Of a DNA stretch of 64,000 nt, positions 25,516-36,100 are shown in pieces. The notes beneath the pieces were generated by a model. It was not told the origin of the DNA and did not search any database. It saw nothing but the letters and a program-made list of their open reading frames with translations. The first letter of the stretch is position 1; every line of letters starts with the position of its first letter. Origin of the DNA: Trichoplax sp. H2 (Eukaryota; Placozoa; Uniplacotomia; Trichoplacea); the NCBI GenBank assembly GCA_003344405.1, contig NOWV01000152.1, positions 1 to 64,000 of the forward strand. The letters run 5' to 3'. The translations under genes and the position numbers were made by a program.

Positions 25516-28500
25516 TTAGATCCAAGGCTTTGTGATAGCAACGCCACCAATAAGTAATAGTATTAACATCATCATGAAGCCTAAAGCACGGTCACGAGCC
25601 AGTCTATCGAAGTTGGTTAAAGAGAATGGGTATAATATATCGGAACAGCATTTCTTACTTATTTCCCTATCTCGCTCCGCTGACCTAAATTGAAAATTGA
25701 AAAAATTATCATACAGCAATGGCCTAATAACACCTACCTTATATAAAGAATGAAGATGACTTCAGCACTTCTAGTTTATACATACAATATATTAATATTG
25801 ACTTACAGTGGCTCATTGGTTTGCTGGATAGCAGGAACCTCAATAAACGTTGTGAATACTTTAACAATAAAAGGTTTAAAACGTGAACTGAAAGTTAATG
25901 TGGCAGAGGTAGAGTTGGAAGTTGGTGAGGTGGTATCGTTGACTTGTGAAGAACAACCATAAGCTCCACCAGTTCCACAAATAAAATCCCAGTCTTCCAG
26001 ATTATATCTTGAATAAAATATATAGAATAGTCATTAATATTTGCAGTATTTCTAAGCCTGATACAATCATAACTAGAATAACATACAGTACCTTATCTGA
26101 GCACCAACGATTTCCCATTCTAATTTGCCAATGGGCGCTGTTCTGACTTGAGCAGTGAGAAATGTCACATTTAAAGCCGCTGGTATCTCACTACATGAGC
26201 CACTAATGACGCTAGGATTACTTGTGAGGTTGTTGGTATAGACGGGATCTTCCCTAAGATAGGTAATTGAGAACAGATAGTATGCGTACGTTACAATAGT
26301 TAATAAATAAAGCTTCAAAATGATACGCTATCGGAACCCGCAATAAAAACTATCAAAATACGAGTCTAAATTAAGTTCTACATAATACTGAAGATCACAT
26401 GGAAGCCAAGATCTAGGTACAACTTTATTACTCTACGGATATACTTACTTGATAATCGACAGCCAATCATTGTTTAGAGTATCACTGGAATTGCCTCTTT
26501 TGCCTACATAATCAGCCGATATTGACCCATCTAATAATATTTTAACACGATCCCTTAACGCTGCACAATCTTGAAAATCGGCAATTGATAACGACAGGGT
26601 ACATCCACTAATTTCATCATTGCCAAATGTGACATCGACTCTACTGGAGCTATCGCATAAACCATTACTACTAGGTGACCATCGCCGCAAGTAAGCGCCA
26701 GTTGATACAATACTATTGCTAGAACCGCCGCCTATTTGATTTATAGCAAATAGGACGGGGTATTTCTTAAGATAGCCCGGATTACCAGAGTAACTAACCA
26801 TTGGTAAAACGGTGGTATTGTGAATAAATTGTACGCTAAATTGCTGCGTGAGAGTACTTTTCCTTCTACTAGTTGAACTAGAGGTTAAAGGAACTGAGCC
26901 CATAATTACATCCGCGATAATTCTATCAATTTCAGGTCCATTCCAGTAAATTTTATAATCTACCTTGGTAACAACATTATTGCATAGACTAGACGTAGAA
27001 TCGAGAAGTGGTGTGGGAGGTCGTGTTCTACCGTCGTCGAAGTTACACCTTCTTAGATTGGCAGGATTGTTATTTGTAGCTGATTGCCCATTAGTGATAT
27101 ATGGTGATATATCGTTAAGACAATAATAATTTACGGTTGCAGAAGCTACTATTGCACCAGTGAAAAGCTTTTTTACCGCATCAGAGATTGGACATGGAGG
27201 AAAGGATAGCGATCGTGACATTAAGTATTGTACTGCACTCCACGTTGATGTTGGCGTACACAAGGAATTGCTTATCAACTGAGTACAATGTGAATTTGAA
27301 TTTATGAGATATCTAACTAAACCTCTTTTGGTGCAGCCGCCTATGATTTGGCTAGGCAGAGCTAAATATCCAGAAAGACCGCCAGAAATATCTAAGACGA
27401 TAGGAATTCCATATTGATATGACACTGTATTTGTAACTTGACCAGAAAAGGATTGCAATTCTGACTCGCGATAACTGTAAATTGCACGACTAGCGGTAAC
27501 TAAGGTATTAAAACTGGATACGCTAGTAACAGCTGATCGAATAGAATAAAAAAAGCCAAGTAAAGGATTATTATCAACAGCCACGCACATTAGTGCTTCA
27601 TAATCTTGTTTATCTGGCCATATTGCTCGACAATCATGCTCTAATGGTCTAACAACAAACGGCCGTAAGCACGTTGTAAACGTAGCAATATCCGAAGCGG
27701 TACAATCCTAGCACGGCATATCAATAAATGGTTAGATTGATTAATGAAAAGCCTTTTTTAATTCGAAATTTAATTCTGTGTCTATGGGCACAAACTCAGG
27801 TTATACTTACCGAATCACAACAGCAATTAGGATCGCAAAAATTTACTTGTAAATTACAAGGACATGGAGCAATATCTGTAAATGCTGGATTGACGTTAGT
27901 TAGGATGCTTCCTGTATAATAATACGAAAAAATTGCCGTCTTTATTAATGAATTAATATACTATAATTAAATTATAAAAACGTATTTTTATAGTATTACC
28001 TGTTGTGATATTTTCAGGTACTATTGGGCTAAGATCTAAATTGATATAGGCCGTAGCATTTAGTCCTCCATATCTAGGATTAGTAGTGCTACTTCCTGAT
28101 GAACAGGTTATCGAAAACAACTGTTTCCAAGTTTGATCAATTGCTGGCGATGTAATCACATTAAGTGTCTTAAAGTATTCTCCAGACTAAAGTTGTAAAA
28201 AGTAACACAAATGAGCATATCACATTTGTCAATTACCTTATCAAAGATTTTAGTACAGAATGAATCAAATTTCTACCTGAAAGGCAATAGTTGATTGTGA
28301 TAGCGATACGGTTGCCAGTGTTCCGTTTGCTTGTACGATTGAGGAGGCAATTTGATTAGTACAGGTTGCAAGGTCTTGATTTCCTGTTTCACTGTAGTTA
28401 CTAATACAGCATGTAAAAATAGCTGCGAATTCAGCACTTGGGATGGGTATATTGACGGTTAAATATAGTGTAAGGTTACTTCGGTACATGTTATTATACG

Positions 28501-31292
28501 TTGGGATAAGACTTAACGCCGCAAGTTGTATGCGAAAAGTTGCATTTCGACCTATTAAGGCGAACACATCATTTAAATTGTATACAAAATATCGTTGTTT
28601 TCAAAGGGATGAAATTTAAATTTCAGATTATGCTAAACTTACTTGCTGAGGTTGCAGTAAGAAATTGTGTACCGGCGTTCGATGACTGTGCGGTACAGAT
28701 CACATATGCATCTCCTAAGTCTTGACTTGAAACAGTATAGCTTATCTAATGGTAACAATGACAGAGTAATTGAAATAAGTATTATATAAATGGCTTTCAT
28801 TATAAATTGGGGACGAATATTAATTGAAGATAGTTTAACATACGCTAGCTATTCGAATTCCTATAGCAACATTCTGCTGGACAAAGGTAACTTGCGCAGT
28901 ATTACTACTAACAGTGTTGCATGTGATAACGACAGGATTATCAGCCACACTTCCACTGTAATATGAGAAAAATTGAATAATTAGCCTTTCTCTTTCTATC
29001 GGGAGCCGAGATATGTTTATGAGAATTTCAGGATACCTCAAGTCAATCCTTGCAGTGCCAGCTCCAGTTACCGGTACGACCACAACATCTGAGCAAAAAT
29101 CAGCTCTGGCAGCTTTTACCACGCGTATTGATCTGATGTACCGACAAAGTAGAAGAAAATTTAAGAATTGAAGTACTAATTATTCTCAATGCAAGGTTGG
29201 TTTACCCAGTCAATCCCACAGAAGTGTTGCTTAGGAACTGGGTGCCTCCAATCGATTGAGCTGAGCAAGTGATGGTTGCTGCTTGACCAGGCGATGATAT
29301 ACTGTATGGTAAAACAAGATTTGTGATAAAATTAAAATAGGACTTATAGATCACCATCAAAGATTTTAATTTAAATCTCTCATCGATTGCATTTATATTT
29401 ATTGACATATAGTAAGTAACTAAATCAATGAGGTATTACACAAAACTTAATAAATATTATAATTATATACCACATTACATTTATAAAATTATATGATTAC
29501 GTGTTTAATTAATACTTGTCATTCTTGGTATACTTCAGTAGTATAATCGTAATTTCGATTATGTGATAATTCAACATTAATTAAGTATATCACATTACAA
29601 GATTACCATCGTTACACGTTAAACTATACCCAAAATAATCCTTACTGATTATTTGTACGGTAGTAGATGTATTATTTCTACGATACGTGGTTTTATCCAA
29701 AATATGCTAACTTACGTTGTATAAATATGGATCTAACTACACATATTCGTTTATAATATAATTTATAATCATTTTATATCATAATCCGAAATATAGTTAG
29801 TGTCCATTATAATGGTAAACAGCTCATGTACACATAACGAGTCGTTTTTTAATCCATAGAGAAGTAAGAACCGAAGTATTCAATTTCTATATGCAGTAGT
29901 TTTGTATTTTTACATCAACTTTGGCTACGTGTACAATTTTCTGCCTTCAATGCTAGTTAAGAGTAGTGCAAACCTTCAGTGCAGTGCTAGTATTAGCTTA
30001 ACAGTTAAACCTAACAGATATTAAAATGGTAACATTGCAACATTTAAAGTAACATTACCTGTAGGAAAGACTGCCAGAGTTACTACCTGGTGGGATCAGG
30101 ATCGTACCGAATACTAAATTTGTTATATCAGAAGCTGCATTTGAAACTCTACACGTTACGGATACCTACAGTAGATAAAGTTAACCTTAAGTTCTTAATA
30201 GCAGGCATATAAATTAACAGCCACATAATATAAAGCATTTAAATTTCTGCGTTAGACTAGCTGAGAACGATAATACCGGCTAACAGCGTATTTAACCGAA
30301 ATTGAATTGCTGACATAAATTTCGTTGCATCTCACGTTCAGTTGTTTATAATACACTAAAGTCATTACACTTTAAATATGATCTGAAACGATGACTTACA
30401 TTGTTCGCTATCACATTTTCACTTAATTGAACTGCAACGTTACCAGTTCTCTGATTTTCCTGCTGTGTTATAGTGGCTCTGTTAACGATATTCACTACGG
30501 CTTGATCTATTGAGATATATCAATGGATTTCGTGACATATAATAAAATTATTCTTTTCAAGTAGATAATAAAGTTAGAGATGGGTAAAACAAATTATTAA
30601 ACGAAAGAGCCGTAGGGAATACGGAATAGTAAAGTTTTTTGGTCTATAACATAGTGTTTATACATATACGCTCGCATACATATAATAAATTACGACAGCA
30701 AGTAATTTTTGCTTTGTTTGCGGTATATTATTGATTGATAAAGTCAAGTGCATAAGCTATCATAAGTAGATTAAATCTTCTAAGTAAGTATTATAGAATG
30801 AATATAGACCTTTTTATTTTAATACTTACTTTTTTGGCACATATAGCTCGCCAATTGCGTACAACTTTCATCGAACCATGACCATTGAGGGTCGGCAGTA
30901 ACGCAACGTTGATTAGTATTACTTGGCTGTCCGCTGGCCCAATTAGTATAAATAGTTAATGATGCCCCATCAGTCCAGCGATAATCAGCTAAATTATTGG
31001 CACCATTTTGATCACGGAGACCAATCCAAAAACTAGTAGTAATATTGACGAAAGTATCTTGTAATATATTGACAACAGTGCCACTTGTAATAACTATTAG
31101 ATCGCCATTCAATTGTCTGCAACTTGTTCTTGCTGCTTCCCAGCTAAGTTGTTGATCAAAATGACGATAACATTTATTTTCAACATCGGCCCAACCATTG
31201 TTCGTATCGCAGCTATCCACTAGAGATGGTTGGATACAATAATGATAGGATGTAAGGGTATTCATATTTAGGAATATTATCATCAGCATCAT
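25516..31292 (-). CDS. Tectonic-family protein with an N-terminal C-type lectin domain (14 exons)
   Basis: Exons in transcript order: 30830-31292, 30400-30506, 30059-30165, 29206-29301, 29037-29132, 28844-28955, 28643-28745, 28277-28551, 28000-28186, 27811-27911, 26449-27707, 26092-26253, 25807-26007, 25516-25684; all phases match and give 1145 aa. Residues 1-19 look like a signal peptide. A C-type lectin domain follows (to about 152: CYRHF, WEAARTSC, FWIGLRDQ, CVTADPQWSWFDESC; QPS replaces the EPN/QPD sugar motif). Next are several Cys-containing beta-type repeats, one per 32-37-residue exon (about 155-360). The tectonic core (about 454-1145) has the hallmark CPCNLQVNFCDPNCCCD, MCVAVDNNPLLGFFY and EWEIVG. 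It ends with a membrane segment (ALGFMMMLILLLIGGVA). Tectonics act at the ciliary transition zone and in Hedgehog signalling. Known tectonics are 550-700 aa and lack the lectin part. Confidence 0.85.
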
Positions 31293-31699
31293 GACTTTAT
31301 GGAATAAATAAATTCATTCACATACTTCTAGAAAACAATTTGACTCTTACATGATTGCGTCAATTCTGTTGTTAGTCAATATAAAGTAAACTACTATACC
31401 TTCACGATCAATCTAATGCATTGCAATCATTGCTGGGGTACGTGTAAGAAAATGCTCTACTACTACTATACAGTCCTTAAATCATAAAGCAAAAGCAATC
31501 AGAAGTAGGTTTTGATGGACTGTGCTCTATGTTTATTTATTTACTTTTTATTGAGATGGCATACGTAAGTAGAAATTGATGTATACGCGTACATCCTATA
31601 CAGTTTTGATAATGCGCTAGGTGGTAGTATTTTAGCGGATCAATTGTCAATAGAACTTAGTATTCCATTTAAAAAAAATCACTTTTCCAACTTTGATTC

Positions 31700-31713
31700 A
31701 TTATTATGATAAC
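31700..31713. promoter_or_regulatory. Weak candidate RFX X-box upstream of tectonic
   Basis: ATTATTATGATAAC fits RYYNYY-N2-RRNRAC, about 410 bp upstream of the tectonic start codon. Ciliary genes are usual RFX targets, but in AT-rich DNA such a match is easily due to chance. Confidence 0.2.
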
Positions 31714-32303
31714 GGTACATATATGTAGTCTTATTGAGTAATATGTAGTTATTTTCGAAATGTATTGCAAATCAACTACAAGCTTGCATCCAGCCAAGGT
31801 AGGATGCAATACGGGCGCAAAAAGGAGTGAAATGATAAAAATTCACATTGCTACTCGTATTTCAGTAAGGCTATACTCGATGATGGTGGACTACTAGCCC
31901 TTGCAATGACTGCTTTAACTCCTTATCTAAGTAAAGTTTACCCTCGATAGTACTATTCCATTGGATGATTATTAACGACTTTAGTACAGAACATGAAAAT
32001 TCCAGATCGATGAAGGACTAATTGTTAAGGTATTCCGCTAGAGTAGAGTATACTGCATTAACAATGCTATCTTTACCTTGATGAATATTAGAAATGAAGA
32101 GTAATACACCAACGAAACTGCATAATAATTTGCTTTTACTGGACATGACTTGCTAGGCAAACAGTCGTTTGGATTTTTGATTTCTAATAGCGCCACATTG
32201 GCTCCCTGTCAGCTTGAGCGAGTTGATGAATTAATTAATCAATTTTGATGGATTTGGAGCTCTGGGCGTCATGGAGATGAGAGATAATAGCTTCCTCCTC
32301 ATG

Positions 32304-32346
32304 CTACAGTACATTGTACCGTGGTCATCGAGTACAGTACTGTAGT
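32304..32346. repeat. GTAC palindromic repeat cluster
   Basis: Short cluster (CTACAGTACATTGTAC then GAGTACAGTACTGTAG) of the same type as at 13 kb, in the tectonic/SMPD4 divergent interval. Confidence 0.75.
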
Positions 32347-32503
32347 AACATGGAGTGGTGTCATGGCCGACTAAGATTTGGTAGTCCACTACATACAGTA
32401 ATATTATTCACGGTCAATATGGTTAACAGTATCCCCAAATCATCGACCATAAAACTATGTTACATGAAGTAAATACGAATATGTTGATGTATTTTCTGAT
32501 CAA

Positions 32504-32735
32504 AACTTTTAAAAACTGTCTACGCAAGAATAGTGAAGGCATACAACAACGCAGATCATACGATTTTTTCCCGGTGTTAGACGACTTAATTGCAACTTCA
32601 CGGACATATTTACTAAAGTTTACCCCAACTGTCTATGCAAGAATAGTGAAGGCATACAACAAGAATTTCTATATACTTGGCCATCTAAAAATCTGAAGAA
32701 TAGTAAACATAGCGTACAACAACAAGTGATACTGT
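32504..32735 (+). repeat. Imperfect direct repeats in the tectonic/SMPD4 interval
   Basis: The block ACTGTCTACGCAAGAATAG followed by TGAAGGCATACAACAA near 32514 recurs almost identically about 114 bp later (32627 on). A third, degraded copy (GAAGAATAGTAAACATAGCG then TACAACAACAAG) lies near 32693. Confidence 0.75.
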
Positions 32736-33079
32736 CGGCAAGGATTGACTATAACAGTACTAGTACACTGGTAGAAAAGGCTTTTTGGAAAAATCAATAC
32801 AAGATTTTATACTGAAGCTGCTAATATAATGTTCCAATAGAAAAATTCTCTTGCAAAAAGCTCAACATAAGCCATGAATTATAACTATAATTACAGGTCA
32901 TAACCTAGCCTGAAGGTTTACTGTAAATTACTGTACTGTCTGTATGTCTCTACCAAGGCTCCAAGCCATCATATTGTTGATGGAATGCATGGATTACTAG
33001 AAATTTTTACCCTCAAATTTCTGATCAACTGGGAGAATCCATGGAGATTTTTCTATACTGCATCTGTATGATGAGGCTA

Positions 33080-33155
33080 CAGTATGTATTGTACAGTACT
33101 GTACTGTAGTACTGTAGAGTTTGAACTGTAGCTCTTGTTCTACCGTACTGTACTG
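33080..33155. repeat. GTAC palindromic repeat cluster just before SMPD4
   Basis: GTATTGTACAGTACTGTACT and following variants end about 45 bp before the proposed SMPD4 start codon, so the cluster lies in its core promoter or 5' UTR. Confidence 0.8.
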
Positions 33156-33197
33156 GTCTAGGGTGCAAACGGATACGCATGCGTCCTAATTTGAACC

Positions 33198-36100
33198 ATG
33201 GCGACCGGGCAAATTGAAAATATTGAGGTAGCAAGCAGAAGAATAATTAGAAATAATATCGGTTATGTCTTAATATTACATAGATATCATTGCATAACTG
33301 ACGTACAAAGTTGTCTTCGATCGGATCATTGTAATTATATTATAGCTAACATTGTTGAACTATCGAAGAAAATTAGCATTATTGAAGAAGGTTGTAAAGA
33401 AACGTCAGAATTAGATCCACGTTTCTCTTGATCGTTGCATTTTGAGCAGTTGTTATATTGCAGTGGGTTAGCATTCCATTCAACATCGATTTGACTTAGT
33501 AGAAAGTTTTGCATCAATTTAGTGCTGATAGTAAGCTTTCTGAAGGAAGATCGACGCTGTAATCGATCAGTACAGTACAGTAGTTTTATTCTTTCTTTAT
33601 CAATGTTTCTACGCGTATAGTGCAGTTTATAGCGATCTATTTGCAAGTGCTGCAATCATTGATTCAGCTGGAGAACGATATGGTAACGTATCTATCATCT
33701 CTATTTACATATCCACATTAATGGAATGGTAGTTTGAAGAAACATCAAAACATTATATTTTTTCCATCATTTCTGCACATTGTAAAGGATAGGCCACAAA
33801 AATCGAATCACGATATAAGATATACAGTAGTAAGCAGATGATAGTGGTTCTGCTATAAACTTGGACACATATTATAAGCATAATTTACAGTGTAATATTT
33901 TATGTTCTTGTTGTACATGTGCTGTCATAATTATTAGAAAGTTTTGCATCAATTTAGCACTGATAGTAGGCTTTCTGAAGCAAGATTGACGCTGTAATCG
34001 ATCAGTACGGTATAGTAGTTGTATTCGTTCTGTATCAATGTCTCTATGCGTATAGTGCAGTGTATAGCGATCTATTTGCAAGTGCTGCAATCATTGATTC
34101 AGCTGGAGAACGATATGGTAACGTATCTATCATCTCTAGTTACCTGTCGACATTAATGAAATGGTAGTTTGAAGAAACATGAAGCAATATATTTTTTCCA
34201 TCATTTCTGCACATTGTAAAGGATAGGCCCCAAAAATCGAATCACGATATAAGATATTCAGTAGTAAGCAGATGATGGTGGCTCTGCTATAAACTTGGAC
34301 ACATATTATAAGACATAATTTACAGTGTATTATTTATGTTCTTGTTGTGCATGTGCTGTCATAATTTACTGTAAAGTTAAAGCAACTGCATGCCATTATT
34401 CTAATAATAATTTAGACTGTGCTAATTGAGAGACTAAGTTCGGTATTTTACTTCGCCTGTAAACTAAGTAGTCACCCTTCATTACTTTTTCTTCAAATCT
34501 TGAAATGCTCCACGTCTAAAATTATAAACGAAAAAGATTGTATTGAATATATTTAGTATAGTTATGTGATAAGAAATTGTACGTAAGACTGATTCAAAGA
34601 TGTTTTTTTGTAGGTAACATGATCGATGTAAATAGTATGCAACAATTTAACCTCATTCATTGACGAATATTAATATGGCTGTGATTGCGAAGAATAGATG
34701 CAATTATAGAAAATCTTTCATTCTAAATATTCATTCAAGTAGTGCCTTATTTCTATTCATTTTTTGGTAGGTACGCTACAGCTCTATATGTCAGAAACCA
34801 TTACGAGAAAGATGCCAGGAATTGACGACTTTAACAACAGAATATCATATTAGAGTATGTATTCGAGATCATTTCTCACTGTAAATGAGATTATACTTAT
34901 TGGAAGTAGTAAATCCGACGTAAGAAATGACTTTATGGTGGTCATTACCGTAGGCCGATACTGTAGATGCTTATTACAGTCTACACTTGTATAGAAAAAT
35001 TTAACCCCTTTCTACGTTTCGCATGTGCTGCACAGTTAGATACTTTAAGTTGTTAAAAATTATGTAATAACTTTGAGAGAATTCTTTTCGCTGTTTGCAA
35101 GCTACATTGCTTTATTATTTCATTTAGGAATTACAACATATCTTTCCACAATTGGTACGGGATATCTTCGGCTGTGGAAAAAATCATGATTGGGGTATTT
35201 TTTCTTCTCATCGTGTACACGATCGATGGGATACCGATACATTAGAAAACTTTCTGTCCCCTTACGATGGTGGCATTTTTGGTATGATTAACAAATTAGA
35301 AAGAGAAGAAATACGATTTGATTATCCTCTAAAGAACATACCTGTAAGTTATAAAATATCGATAAAGATTTTATTTTGCAATGTTGTATTTATTATACCA
35401 TCATTCACTTATAACACTATACCCAATGAATACATAGATGGTGTCCCGAAATCAGCTACAGCAAGGAATTAAATCAATGTTTTACGCTAAACGAGTCAAG
35501 ATACAAACTTATCATAACAATTGTGAAATGATTATAGGTCTTTCCTTATGTATCCTATTTTTTTGCTATTCGTACAATCTTATAGTAGGTATTCATTTAT
35601 AGTAATAAGCTTGCAACAAATTAGAGTGTCTCTTGTAATGTCTTTAATACCTAAAACCTTGATTTAAAATTAATAATTGAGGAGTCTACAGACTATGTAT
35701 ATTCAAAAGATTTTCCTGCAACATCTTTCTCTGATTCATTCCTTAACGGATCTTATAATTAGCTGCTTTCGACTACTATTTCTTTCATTTTGCATCTTCA
35801 TTGCTAACGGCTCCAGAACTAATGTCAGGGGTAAATTAAACTGTCTTAATATCTTTTCAAGAAATATCTGTTTAATAATCTTGCGGTAACTGAAGTAAAA
35901 CCTTACGTCAAAATGCATTATACTCAATAGATCATCTTAATTTATTTTATATAGCTAGCACTAACTACGAATATGAACGAATCAGACGATTTGTATTGTA
36001 AATTAGTAGAGAAGTATTTAAATTACTTTTTGCCCGCCGATGGATCACCAATTAAGTCGACTGCCTTGGGTATGAACAAGTCTATCGCTACATCTCCAAC

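Larger units (their letters stand above)
31293..33197. other. Divergent promoter interval between tectonic and SMPD4
   Basis: 1.9-kb 5'-5' spacer. Holds a weak X-box-like site at 31700-31713, GTAC repeat clusters at 32304-32346 and 33080-33155, and imperfect direct repeats at 32.5-32.74 kb. The ORF at 32457-32696 lies in these repeats and is not convincing. Confidence 0.6.

Noticed and set aside
32457-32696. 79-codon open frame in the tectonic/SMPD4 interval
   Set aside because: It spans the imperfect direct repeats at 32.5-32.7 kb and shows no domain.
33335-34090. Two similar minus-strand open frames in SMPD4 intron 1
   Set aside because: They are the same frame read from the two copies of the 0.43-kb duplication. 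Their apparent conservation comes from the duplication, not from coding selection.
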